Positions 1 through 10,265 of a stretch of 64,000 nucleotides of DNA are shown here, one piece after another (position 1 is the first letter of the stretch; every line of letters begins with the position of its first letter). The notes below the pieces were generated by a model. It did not search any database, was not told where the DNA came from, and saw only the letters and a list, made by a program, of their open reading frames with translations. The translations under genes and the position numbers were made by a program. Source of the stretch: Haemaphysalis longicornis (lineage: Eukaryota > Arthropoda > Arachnida > Ixodida > Ixodidae); assembly GCA_013339765.2 (NCBI GenBank), contig JABSTR010000946.1:211001-275000 (forward strand). The letters run 5' to 3'.

Positions 1-483
1 GCTCAAGAGTTTTGCCAAGCCCATACTGTCCCAATCGCGAAACGTACTCTCGTCGCGAGCGATCACATCTCGTTTTAAATACCGCAGGGCCTGCGTGGCA
101 GTACACAGACTACACGTTTAATTAACCAGCGCCTGTCTTCCTGGCATTACTGACTCTGTACGAGCGGGCGTCGACAAAGGAACATTGACGTTTACTACTG
201 CGAAAGGTTGAAACGCGAAACGGAAGCCGTTTTCAAGTTACGGTGCTACTAATGTACCCAGCTATGTCTCTTTTAATCCCGTCATAAATCATTCCCAGCT
301 ACTAAACGTGACGCATTTTCAAGCGCTACGCATTTACAATCACTCGCAGGCGTACGCAAAAGCAAGTGCACACGCCCTCATTAAAAAAATGGCGCAATAA
401 GGCATATCGAAATGATAACTTATACCGACGCTACAGCGAACACGGACGAGGTTTGAAGAGTTAATTGACCTGCTCTAAAGCTG

Positions 484-550
484 CTTCTGACTTCTGAAAC
501 CAACTGGTTTCTGACTTCTGAAACGAACAAAACTTCTGAAACCAACTGGT
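484..550. repeat. short tandem repeat, about 3 degenerate units
   Basis: The motif CTTCTGAAACCAACTGGT recurs about three times with small differences. No coding potential is visible. The flanking 1-483 and 551-659 hold no ORF or repeat that I recognise. Confidence 0.6.
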
Positions 551-881
551 AAACAGCGGCCGCCAGGGGCGCTGCTTACAACAGGAGTTCCTCAGTAGAA
601 AGTTTCATGGCAAAAGGGGACCCCCCTAATCGGCCCCGAACACCACACCGCTCCCTTGTGCTTTACTGGTCACGAAACTCCCCCGTAACTCAATGGGAGA
701 GCTTCATATGCTGCGTTTGGCCGCCGCGCCCTGGCGCCACCCTCTCACTGAGGGCACTCCTCGGGCGGCGTTGCGCTGGCTCGAACGGCGGAGCCGCGAC
801 GAGTTGTGTTTGTTTTGTGCGGGGAAAAAAAGTATCATGCATATCGCGCTCTTGCGATGCGCCTTAAGTAGTGCAACGACG

Positions 882-1418
882 ATGCCGAACATGTGTTGCG
901 TCCCGGGATGTCGTTCCTTGTACAACGATACCACAGAAAATGTTTCCTTGTTCTGTTGACCGAGCGACGGGCAGCTGTGTGATAAATGGAGGGGCGCCAT
1001 TCCAAGGCAAGCAACGGGAGATTTCAGCTTCGATTATAAGTGTGCCGCAGTGTGGAAATGCACTGTGTGTGAGAATGGAAAAAAGCAATGTAACCCTTTT
1101 GAGAGCATCGTGGACCTAGAATTGTACAAGGCTATCTTAAATCCGGATTTTTGCCATATCAGTCAGTTTGTAGCGGTGCTTCATTACCTGTTTGCCAACT
1201 TGTATTACCTTGCCTCAGGCTCGCGTGTAAAAAAAGCTTTGGGACGTCCTTGTGCTTTTAATTTTCATATTTCCGCGAATTATCCCTTAGGGTTCGTTTT
1301 GTTTGTTTTGCAATCGCGCGTGGCCGATTCCGGTTTCTTATCTGGCGTTCAACCGGAGCGCCCGTTTTCCTCTTTTGTCGTACGTCCCGTCGGGCAATAC
1401 AGTCAACCCCGGCTATAA
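882..1418 (+). pseudogene. THAP zinc-finger ORF fragment with one in-frame TGA
   Basis: The reading frame opens with MPNMCCVPGCRSLYNDTTEN, giving the C-x4-C start of a C2CH THAP finger. A TGA at 957-959 follows VSLFC; the same frame then continues with PSDGQLCDKWRGAIPRQATG, containing the conserved W and the IPR segment of THAP domains. It runs on to a stop near 1418 with a cysteine-rich stretch (KCTVCENGKKQC) whose role I cannot name. The final C..H pair of a normal THAP finger appears damaged: the expected VCEMHF-like segment reads VWKCTV here. The known family role is sequence-specific DNA binding by a transposase. The copy at 38.4 kb carries the same TGA, so the stop predates the split of the two copies. 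Confidence 0.6.
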
Positions 1419-2203
1419 CGAACCCGGATAGAGCGAATTATGCTATATATCGAACAAAAATAATTCAGTTACGGAAATACATGGGAAACATATTCCTTAT
1501 AACGAAGTTCACATCCGATATATCGAACTCTGGGCGCCTAGAATGGCCGCCAAAATGCATGATCTCGGAGCGGCGATTGAGATTGGATTGGCCGCGACTG
1601 AGACATTGCGCCTCGCACGGAGCGACGTGACGCCCAATACTTTCCGGAACTGTTTCCGATGCGCGGGACTCGCGACGGAACTCGCCCAGTCAGTGAGTGC
1701 GGACCAAAACAGCAGCATCGGTGAACTGTGGGAAGAGCTCGCCAACGTTCCCGATGATGTCGCCAGTGAAATCCGTCCGACGCTCATAATGAAGCGCTTT
1801 CGGCAGTCGATGTGCTCCGCCAATGCTTCTTAGATTTTTGAGGAGACGGACTCGAACTGGTGCAACAATGTTTCGCGTAGAGAATGCTATACTAGTTGAA
1901 GCCGCTAAAACGAAAGTGAAAACAAAAATCGCCGTGTTTTTTTTTTTTTTTTGCAACGTGGACAGTTAACGCGGAAAGTAGCTTTGATAATAAATGGGTT
2001 ATTTTGGTCTGGTAATGGCTACTCTACTGTGTTCGTTTCTGCATACGCGGATGGCGGAGTTGGGGAGGGGGCGGTGGGCTCCCGCGAATTGCGAACTCGT
2101 AACGATAAGCTCGTTATAGGCGGGTTCGGCTATATCGAACTATTGGATATATAGAACTAATCGCGGTGCATATTGCAGTTCGCTATAAACGGGTTTGACT
2201 GTA
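1398..2203 (+). mobile_element. pogo/Tigger-type element inserted in the P-like transposon
   Basis: The element starts TACAGTCAACCCCGGCTATA and ends with the inverted match GGGTTTGACTGTA, with TA at both borders, as expected for Tc1/mariner/pogo target duplications. Removing it restores GGGCAATATTGTTTGAT, which is exactly what stands uninterrupted at about 2361-2377 and, inverted, in the P-like copy at 37.9 kb. The insertion is therefore precise. It is about 0.8 kb and holds only a C-terminal remnant of transposase. Confidence 0.8.
1543..1833 (+). pseudogene. Tigger/pogo transposase C-terminal remnant
   Basis: The 96-residue frame contains VTPNTFRNCFRCAGL, matching the conserved segment after the DDE core of pogo/Tigger (CENP-B-like) transposases, where the family reads roughly T-I-x-N-C-F-R-x-A-G-F. 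Downstream it has the acidic tail typical of the family (LWEELANVPDDVASEI). The N-terminal helix-turn-helix and the catalytic DDE residues are absent, so it is an internally deleted relic inside the TA-flanked element. Confidence 0.65.
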
Positions 2204-2298
2204 TTGTTTGATATAGAAAGGGTGCCACCTTGTCGGTAACTTGATTTTTTGTTTCTTCGACACTGTTCTAGATCCTGTTTCCATGGATCTGAAATTAT

Positions 2299-2460
2299 TT
2301 TTCTTATCTGGCGTTTCAACCGGAGCGCCCGTTTTCTCTTTTTGTCGTACGTCCCGTCGGGCAATATTGTTTGATATGGAAAGGGTGCCACCTTGTCGCT
2401 AACTTGATTTTTGGTTTCTTCGACAATGTTCTCGACCCTATTTCCATGGATCTGAAATTA
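2299..2460. repeat. second unit of a 160-bp tandem duplication
   Basis: The segment from TTCTTATCTGGCGTT to GATCTGAAATTA repeats the segment beginning at about 1334. The first unit is the one interrupted by the pogo-type insertion. The inverted P-like copy at 37.9 kb has a single unit, so the duplication is private to this copy. The rest of the element to 3449 has no recognisable ORF. Confidence 0.75.
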
Positions 2461-3870
2461 ATAACGTTCCGAGAGTAATGCGTGCATAACAAACGCCGCG
2501 CAACTTACTTTATCGACGTTCAACTGTTCAAGTCACACTGCGGACTTCTGCTTCGACGTTTGTGTTTCCTTCTAGTCTTTTGTAGTGCAGGAGATCCCTA
2601 GGTCACTGCGTTCAGAAAAGCTTTGCGTCGTTCTTGGCTACGTGGCAACATTCTGTTTCCTCCGTGTGCTGCACATCGCAGCGAGAAAAAACAAATTTTT
2701 GTGCGCTGGACCACGCTCTTTTGTCACCCTTCGTAACATTGAAATTTTTTCTTGCGTGTGATAAAATCAGTTTCATTGTTCTTTTTTCGCTTCCTGTTTT
2801 TGCAAGGATTGCAAAGCGTGGAAGCAGAAAGACACATGGTGCAACATATCTCTTCGTGTTTTGATTCTTCGCGTTTCTGCAGCGTTTTTAGATATTCTCA
2901 AGTATGTACCCACTCATCGAAACGACAGCACTATTGGGCTATCTCTTTTAGCGTTCTGTGCATTCCAGAGCAATCAACGGATTCATTAAGCGTAGTCTGA
3001 ACGACGCGTACTTGGTTTCTTTCAGATTTTTTATTGTATTATCGATAGGCCCGCAGCAGTCCGTGACTACACAGCTTACCGTGTGTGTAGTATTTACAAC
3101 TTTGCTTTAAGAAAGAAGCATATAGATTTAAAATCCGTAAACACGACGGCGCAGCGCTTGTGCCAGAACACACAGAAGCCGTTTGCCGTTCGCGGCCGAA
3201 GTCTACGGTAACTTTCTTCGAAAAAATAAAACCCCATTGAAGGCAGGTGATAAACACAATAACTGGACTATTCATCGTTAACTACTACGAAAAAAAAACA
3301 CTTAATCAGCGCGAAGACACCAAAAGCAGCGAGCGTTTGCACGCCAAGAGCTCGCCAATACGCCGCACGCGCGGCGGCTGGATGACCTTCGTGCGGCGGT
3401 GGCGCCTCTAGTGGCGGCCGCGCTGGTCCCTATATGAAGCGAGCGCCGAAGTTTCGTGACCAGTAAAGCATTGAAGGACTCTGCTTGTAGCAAGTACAGT
3501 GTACCCCAATCGCGTTCCCTGGCGGTGGCCGGTCAACGGCCACTATCTGTGACGTCATAGATTCTGTGACGTCATTGACAAATCACCGCCAAACAAGTGG
3601 ATGGGGAATCACCCCTGCTTCATGTTTTCTTCGATATATCAATTATCTGTATTGTTATCGGGAAAAAGCAGTATACTTTTAATGAACCAAACCAAATGAT
3701 ATTTTAATGGACTTTCAATGAACCAAAAATTTTTTTCCTTCACGGCCTCTGACAGACCGCGCAGAGGGGCAGTGCACTTTGGGTAGGCAGCATCGGTGAA
3801 AGACAACGGGCGACGACGACAATGCCGGGATCTGTCAAAGGGATCGGCGGCGCCTGTCAAAACAATGTCA

Positions 3871-4384
3871 TTAAAGGAGCCATGAAGACAAAATACAAGT
3901 TGGGCTTATTATAAAGACTGCTTAGTCCCGATAACAATGATACCAATATCACCGCAATCTTCGAACAAATAACGGAGATATTAAATAAAGCGTGGGAAGC
4001 AGTCGCGACCCCCTAGCCAATTTCCCGCAACTTTTCTATGACGTCACGGAACCTTGTTTGTGCGATTGGCCGCCGCCTAACTGACCTGTCGCGACGACAC
4101 ATGACTGGACGTCTGTAATTGGGCCTCTAGTTCCATTTGACCGCATCACTTGAATGCTAACGTGCAGTTAACGCACTGAAAATTATGTTTTATTGTTGGC
4201 CCGTGTGACGTCATTCTTGCTCATAACACGTCACTGTGGCGCAAAATTTGAAAGTTTTTAAATACTTCTTGCTTTTTTCCCTTCAAAAAACATCTTTTGG
4301 GGGTGTAATGGAGCTGAGTGAGATACTGAATCCTAATTCTTTCAAATTAAACAAAGTTGTATTTTCTCTTCATGGCTCCTTTAA
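3871..4384. mobile_element. TTAA-flanked MITE, about 514 bp
   Basis: TTAA stands at both borders (3871-3874 and 4381-4384). The inverted ends read AGGAGCCATGAAGA and its complement, with the match continuing into AAAATACAA. The interior has CRE-like TGACGTCA sites but no ORF. A diverged relative lies at 30636-31154. A TTAA target suggests a piggyBac-like origin, but no transposase is present to prove it. The stretch 3470-3870 before it contains two TGACGTCA motifs and no gene. Confidence 0.65.
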
Positions 4385-4500
4385 GGCCGCACCGAGAATC
4401 CGTCCGCAAAGAGCTCGCGGCTAGCCGGCAGCATCGCTTCAAGAGCGAAAAGAATTGCACAAGCCGTATCTCGCAGCAGAAGCGTCGGCTGCGTTTGAAA

Positions 4501-5635
4501 CTATACTCAGGAACAAGTTAAGAACGGCAATAGCTTATGCACAGTATCACTCCGCCTAACCGACCGGCGCGGATGTTCAACGGGTGCGCGCGTTTTGAAA
4601 GGAGATTGTTATGAATGAGTGATATCGCCTGCCTTTTCTCACCTAGTTTATTTGTCATCGCTGCAGTGGTTTACAAGCATATTAAGACCGAAAAATCACG
4701 AAACGGTTCATGCCATGTTCAAAATATTCCCAGTAAAGCACTACTTGCGCCGCGCGGAGTACCATCCGGCGGCGGTAATGAGGCACATCGGCAACTTCCG
4801 GCAACTTCAGAGCAAAATATGCTTTGAGATGAGGTTGAGGGCAATGGATCAACGAAGGTGGCCAACTAAGGTTTTTAGGTACCTATACTTGAAAAGCGTG
4901 GACACGCAGTGGTTAAGAAAGACTAGAAGGCTAACGATGAAATACGGAAAGAACAGTGGGGAATCCAAAACAGCCAAGGTAACCAAAAAAGAGGCAAGGC
5001 AGATTGAAACGAATAAATGGAGGGAAAAAATGGAAGCTAAAACGTCCTTAGAGATGTACAGGGCTGAGAAGATGAACATCAGAAAGGAAAATTTCTACGA
5101 TAATTCCCACGGCAGTGCTTTGCTTTTTGAGGCTAGAGCAGGTTGCCTGCGAACTAAGAGTTTTGTGGGGAAGTATTCACAAAATGATGGGGTATGCGTG
5201 GTCTGCGGAAAAGAAACAGAAACTATGCGGCACATCGTGTTAGAATGTGAGGGTATACATATATCCATCCAAATCTACATGAAGGGAATATTGGGCTTTC
5301 AGAAGCCCTAGGATTTAAGGGTATCACAGAGGAAGTTAACTTCAAGGCTGTCGAGGGGACGAAAAGAAGATTAGAATGCTGGTGGACGAAAAGCAGAGAG
5401 GGGAATATTGCCTAGGGCAGTTACCACCTGTAACAGAAAAAAAAAAGTATTTTGTGCCTAATAAGCTTTTTGTGCCTGCCCTAAAGCAGCGCTAGTATTG
5501 AACCAAAAGTGTAAAACATAGGTATATTAGTCCTTTTTGGTAAGATGACATGTCATCACCGCGATACAAAGGGGAAACCAATATAAATCATCATCATCAT
5601 CATCGTTGCCGTTCCTAAGTTGTAACCGAGTATAG
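4501..5635 (+). mobile_element. TA-flanked MITE carrying a 5'-truncated LINE (composite copy 1)
   Basis: The outer ends form about 27-29-bp imperfect inverted repeats: TATACTCAGG..TTAAGAACGGCAA on the left (4502-4530) and the complement ending CCGAGTATAG at 5635, both next to TA. The left 300 bp (4501-4805) is MITE sequence. Inside sits a LINE 3' part (about 4808-5603) ending in an (ATC)n tail, followed directly by GTTGCCGTTC, the right MITE end. Copy 2 (16101-18114, inverted) has the same borders and the same LINE 3' junction but more LINE sequence, so the LINE 5' ends differ between copies. Confidence 0.7.
4806..5415 (+). pseudogene. non-LTR retrotransposon ORF2, C-terminal part
   Basis: The reading frame from QSKICFEMRLRAMDQRRW to the stop at 5413-5415 matches the C-terminal 200 residues of the longer copy at 16313. 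It holds the zinc-finger-like motif CVVCGKETETMRHIVLEC (C-x2-C-x8-H-x4-C) found near the C-terminus of many LINE ORF2 proteins. A small insertion after EGIHI (near 5253-5260) shifts the frame relative to copy 2. Polymerase motifs are absent because the element is 5'-truncated at about 4808. The clade is uncertain; the trinucleotide tail resembles RTE-like elements. Confidence 0.7.
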
Positions 5636-7469
5636 ACGGCTACATTTTGTCCCGCAGTAATACCACGGTAAGGGAAAAGCGCCGCCCTCCGGTTTCGTAA
5701 CATACGCAGCGGTTGGGAATTAAAATTTTAAAAACATGAACGAAATTCATTACTTTACCTCTTTCACCTGATTTTTTTTTTGTTTCAATGAAAACCATGT
5801 TTTCTGTGCATATATCCTCTTAAATTTTAGGGCCTTACTAGCCACAAAGAAAAAATAGAGCGGTAGTACATGTAATAACTGATTTATCAATTAGGCAATA
5901 GATTAGTACCTTTGGCAATTAAAAATATAATGTTGAGCAGAAACATCTCAGAGCTCCATAGTGCACAATTTTATAATTTACCAGCTCGGGAATAAATCTA
6001 TGACCTCCGTTTTTTTGTTTTTTTCTGAGCCTCAACGTCGCAATTTTGTCTTCATTGGAGCTTCTTTTTTGTAGCATCGAGCTCCGCTAAGACATAAAAA
6101 CGGTGATATCTATCGCAATAGCCATCACTGACGAACAATTCCCCAGAAAACTAGCAGTTTTGGTTTCGTTTTCTATGCACTAGATGAACTTTTATGTTAC
6201 GGCGTCAATTTACACCGCCACGGCCGAAAGGGGTTAAACCGCAGGCGAGAGCACATATTACCTGCCCTTCCATACTGCTCTAGTCCTCCGCGGCCGGGGG
6301 CGCCATGAAAGGGGCTTTAAAGCCACTGGAGGCCACGCTTCGTCCAAAAGCTATCACGAGGCAACGAATTCGTCACACAACGCGGTGAGTATTTTGTACT
6401 CGTCAGTTTTTACAGCACAGCTAAAACCCCGAGCTCTACATACCTGCCCCGAATTTTTATAAAAGTTCGTCGTTCGATTACGAGCTTTTTTTTTCGCCCC
6501 GACTCGATCACCTCCATCTACACACGAAACAGCAGCAGCAGACGACAACCAGAAGACCGCTTGCGAGGCGCAGCAGACGACACAAAAAGGCATAGAAAGA
6601 GAGCAGACGACAGTCCCCGCTGCTTCTTACACAACACGGCAGCGCGGTGCCTGCAATCTCCGTGGATCTGCTTCCGACATCGACGGCAGGATTAATGGCT
6701 CGCCTTGTGTCAGCACTCCGTTTTCTTTCTTGCACTCTTCAAACAGTGCTAGAGAGTCGTGTCCCCTTTGTGGCGGCTACGCCGTCTAGCGCGGCCGGTC
6801 GAAGCCGCCATGTTTGCGGTGGGGAGGAGCGCGAAGGGGTGTGGATGGAACCGAGTTTATCGAACAGCCGACCCCCTCTACCCTTCCACCCGCTCTTCAA
6901 ACCGCATAAACCAACCACGCGTTGCGTGTTTCTCCGCGCAACAAACTTTCATTTGTTTTAAAGACGCGACCGAATCAATAGCGCAAACCGCGACGGGTTC
7001 GCGGAACACGGTCTATAAGACGGGAGGAATGCCTCCCGTCGCTTCGCTTTCCCAATCCTGCTTGCTTTATTGCAGAGTGATTGACAGGTTTAATCTTAAT
7101 CTCGCGACACTTTTTTCCACCCTAAGCGATTGAACAGTCAAATAAATACACGTTCATGCAGTGAAATAAAAGAAAGGCTCGCGGCGTAATAAACGGCGGG
7201 AGAGGAGGCGCCCGCGTTTCGCATTTTAAATCGGAGCTGCTGAAGCTTCCGTTCTAGCCGTGGCGGGCGTCACTCGAAAATAGGCTCAGCAAAGTGCAGA
7301 GGAGGAAAATTACAGGCCAATAAGTGTGAGGGGTAGTGGGGAGAAGGCGAGGAGCCGACGGGCAGGTGTGGGGAGTGCGCGTCGCGGCGCAAATGCTCGG
7401 GTGGGGAGGCGCGCGTCGGGGATTGGCTGCGCCTAGTGATGACGTAAGCTCTGACGTCTAGGTGTCCTC
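5636..7469. other. non-coding stretch; AT-rich then GC-rich
   Basis: From 5636 to about 6240 the sequence is AT-rich with no ORF, repeat or RNA that I recognise. From about 6250 to 7470 it becomes GC- and CpG-rich, with CAGCAGCAG and GACGAC runs on the plus strand. That could be a promoter or 5'-UTR region, but I see no supported exon or start in it. Confidence 0.3.
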
Positions 7470-7529
7470 GTGGTTGAGAGAGACAGCGTCTGCTGGGCGG
7501 CATCCGTGCCCGACCAGCCGATAGAACGG

Positions 7530-7658
7530 GCAGACCTAAGAAAGTGCCCTCTCCCGAGAAAGAAGCGGAACGTCGACGAAGGAAGGCAGGAAGCCGATCG
7601 CCAGCGTGTCAAGCGGCGTCTAAAAGATCCGGAGGAATTCCATGGCGGGGACTGCTGA
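7530..7658 (+). pseudogene. basic Arg-rich peptide fragment, frameshifted
   Basis: One frame reads GRPKKVPSPEKEAERRRRKA; after a shift near 7590 another frame continues EADRQRVKRRLKDPEEF to a stop at 7656-7658. Joined, the pattern resembles the Arg-rich repeats (STPR/ bZIP-basic-like) seen in multicopy arthropod DNA-binding proteins. I do not recognise a specific gene. It may be an exon fragment, a retrocopy piece or chance. The compositional bias makes the call weak. Confidence 0.25.
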
Positions 7659-7679
7659 AGCTAAGTCAAAGGAGGGCTG

Positions 7680-8760
7680 AAGGTCCCGACTTCCGCGCCA
7701 GAAAATTCGCTGCCGATCACAAATATATATCTGTTTCTTCTAGTAAGGGCTGCTGCTATTGCTGGCAGTGAACGCAAACACCTCCGCTGTTCTTGCGAAT
7801 TTTTCGAAGAGTAGGGAGGCGCCACCAGGTGACTAGTAATATTAATAGTTTATTTTTCATAAACTGTACAAGGTTATGGGGAAAGAAAGGGAAGCATTTA
7901 CAGCATGCAAGACGCAAGTTACAGCATGCGTTACTACGCATGCTGTAACAGCGAGGAACAACCAGAAAAGCGCTGTATTTCGTAACGCATTTTCACGCTG
8001 TCTTTCTGTACAGCAGGAGCTTCCTAAACCGGTTCGTGAGCTCAAATTTTTCTTTTCAAATGAAGAACAGAACCGAAACGAAAAATTTCCAGCGTTAACA
8101 TGAACACAAACCGGACCATTTCTTTCTTTTTTCTTTTGTTTTCTTTGCTGTTGCGACAGCGCTATCTGCCGATCGTCCAAGCAAAAAAGAGGGGTCCGGC
8201 GTCTCGGCTCGACAGGGCTGTATACGCATGTATACAGTTTCTCTCGATAAAGTGTACCGCTCCCGTATTACGCGCGCTCCCAACGAAGATAAGGCGTCCG
8301 AATCAAGTAACAGTACAGCCTACACCCCTCGCAACCGAGGTCTACACTTCTTGAGCGGTGTACGCTGCGGAGACCAGAGCGCGATACGGTAGGAATCCAT
8401 GCACTTACTAACCTCGTGACGCACTGGCTGCCAGCGATGGCCTGAAAGAATCCCAGTGGCGTACCCGACAACCTGAGCTCGACAGAAACTGGGTAACCAC
8501 ATACGAGCTCCGTACACCGAACCCTAGCCGGAGGCGCGGAAATCAATTGCACAACAGACACGACGTTACTGGGACGCCTGCAATAATACGGAGGACAACA
8601 CGCCCCAAAATAGAGCAAGAGAGGTCACTTGAGATCTCACGAGACGACAGTTTTTTTTTTTTTTCACTTGCGTATATAGCGGCTAAACGACGCTGCCGCC
8701 CCCGCAATTGAACCCATGTTTTTTGTTGTTGTACCGACACTGTCGACTTCACAGTGTCGC
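7680..8760. other. no gene recognised; one short perfect hairpin
   Basis: The stretch contains a perfect 14-bp stem with a 4-base loop at 7919-7950 (GTTACAGCATGCGT / ACGCATGCTGTAAC). Otherwise I see no supported ORF, RNA gene or known repeat. A T-run of 16 lies at about 8650-8665. Confidence 0.4.
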
Positions 8761-8763
8761 TTG

Positions 8764-8917
8764 TTGTAACGAAGTATACTCGGTACAGGAAACTACCTTT
8801 GTTATAAGCGATATTGGGTTAAAAGCGGGTAGGATTTGCTCTACACACACAATGCAGCCACGACACACTTCGATTAAGACGACATTTCGAATAAAGCGAT
8901 TTCGTTATAATGACAGC
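8764..8917. mobile_element. degraded pogo-type MITE relic
   Basis: Repeated TTCGTTATAA and GTTATAAGCGATAT motifs match the sub-terminal sequence of CAGTCGAACCCGxxTATAACGAA-type pogo/Tigger MITEs. Intact ends are not visible. Related relics sit at about 12178-12365, 14670-14722 and 18220-18362. The 8918-9726 stretch after it has only purine-rich sequence and no gene. Confidence 0.35.
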
Positions 8918-9726
8918 ATGTTTGTGTTCGCCACATTTTTTTTTTCCCCAAGCCTCAGCTGTGTGGCTCAAGGCTGTGTGAGCTAGGTGCAAGCTACCTA
9001 GAGCGAACATTCTGCTACTTTTCATGGCCTTTCACAGCGGAGCATACTCCCGCACTGACCGCCCGACAACCCATACCGTCCTTTAAAAAAAGAAAAAAAA
9101 AACGTGGCGCAAACAAGACATGCACGTAGAAGACGGGTTGTTGTATATTTATGAAGAAGAGGATGATTCTCAGGGAAAGCTATGAGCCGACAGAAGAGAA
9201 GAAGAAGATGACGTCTGATCGTGCAGCGTTCGGTGAAAAGAAAAGGAAGACGACGACGATCGGAAACAGTGTACGTTCATAGCGGTCTCATGTAAATATA
9301 GTTATTCTTTCCTTTTACGGCGACTTCGGACTCCTTTCTTCCACACGAGTAATACAGATACAGGCGCTAAATGGCCACAACAACAATTATATCGTAAACC
9401 GCGAACAAACATTGGATATGTTAAAGAAAACCCGTGTTCTGGTAAAGATTAGGTTTGCCGCTGCTCTCGAAAGGGGAGGGGTGTTGACGTCATCCGATGG
9501 CTATAGCGCATGCGTCAGGCTAGCTGCAGGTCCCAGCAGTTATCGCGCAAGACGCCGAGCACATGCGTCAGGACCCAGAATTTGCCGCCAGCCAGAGAAG
9601 CCGAGTGCAAGCGAACCAAGACAACGAGGATCATTGCACACCCTCCCCCATCAGCACGAGTAGTGGTTCACATCAGCTGCGCTGGAATCCGCTTTGGCAG
9701 GGCGGGATGGCGTCCATTTTTTAAAT

Positions 9727-10090
9727 GCAGAGCATTTCAGTAACTCACGATGTCACCCGCGTTGACGTCCGTAGTCGTAGTCCGCACCCCTCCCCCTACA
9801 CTACATAAAAAAAAAATACTATCCGGCGCCTGGTTTCGATCCCTCGACCCTGCGGGCGGAACGCAATGTACATGGTGCTCTACCCAGCTGCGCCACAAAG
9901 CCGACACAGAATGGGAGGCTACGAACGCGCCTTATATCCTTGACTCATTCAAACTACGTCAAGAAGCTGCTGATACAACGCATTCAGTACCACCAACTCC
10001 CCAAACTAAACGTTAACGCAATACACCCACCCCCTATGCGACGCATTTACTCGAGTCCCCCTCGCGGGGAGACGGGCCCAATTTTTAGGT
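9727..10090 (-). repeat. tRNA-derived SINE-A, copy 1
   Basis: On the minus strand the element reads from GGGCCCGTCTCCCCGCGAGG through a tRNA-like segment (about 9821-9903) to the end near GAAATGCTCTGCATTTAAAA. The tRNA-like segment has a box A (GTGGCGCAGxTGGGTAGAGC) and a box B-like GGATCGAAACC, the internal pol III promoter of SINEs. Near-identical copies lie at 11138-11699 (plus) and 35079-35440 (minus). It resembles tick SINEs of the Ruka kind, but I could not compare sequences. Confidence 0.65.
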
Positions 10091-10145
10091 GTAAAAACTA
10101 CGCGCCACGGCAGAACAGGCGAGACAGGATGGACGCAGAATAATA

Positions 10146-10184
10146 GAACAGAATAGAATAGAATAGAATAGAATAGAATAGAAC
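10146..10184. repeat. (GAATA)n microsatellite
   Basis: About seven units of GAATA follow directly on variant units (AACAGAATA). Confidence 0.85.
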
Positions 10185-10188
10185 GACT

Positions 10189-10265
10189 AGCCTCCGGGTT
10201 AGCTTATTCGGTAGAGCGAATGCTCCGGTTAAGCGGTGGTCCCGGGTTCGCATCCTGGACCAGCA
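10189..10265 (+). repeat. tRNA-like SINE head
   Basis: GGTTAGCTTATTCGGTAGAG fits a pol III box A and GGGTTCGCATCC fits box B, spaced as in a tRNA. The acceptor arms do not pair, so it is not a functional tRNA gene. The sequence downstream (ATTTTAGGGGCGAAAC) and the upstream pentamer repeat suggest a SINE head with a nearby SINE tail. 10266-11137 has purine-rich sequence with no supported gene. Confidence 0.5.

Larger units (their letters stand above)
660..3469 (+). mobile_element. P-element-like (THAP) DNA transposon, copy 1, decayed
   Basis: The ends are perfect 20-bp terminal inverted repeats: GCTTTACTGGTCACGAAACT at 660-679 and its reverse complement at 3450-3469. The left part encodes a THAP-type zinc finger (882-1418), the DNA-binding module of P-element transposases. 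No transposase catalytic region is recognisable in the remaining 2 kb, so this is a non-autonomous or degenerate copy. It is about 75% shared with an inverted copy at 36858-38689, which allows the insertions to be read: copy 1 contains a 160-bp internal tandem duplication (from about 1334 and 2299) and a TA-flanked pogo-type insertion (1398-2203). Assignment to the P superfamily rests on THAP plus TIRs and is an inference; THAP domains also occur in host proteins. Confidence 0.6.

Noticed and set aside
957..959. TGA as selenocysteine or programmed readthrough codon in the THAP ORF
   Set aside because: No SECIS-like structure was noticed, the element has no intact transposase and the final zinc ligands are also damaged; a shared nonsense mutation is simpler.
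4619..5311. Single 230-residue protein gene
   Set aside because: The first 60 codons are MITE sequence and the rest is a truncated LINE C-terminus; the fusion frame is an accident of insertion.
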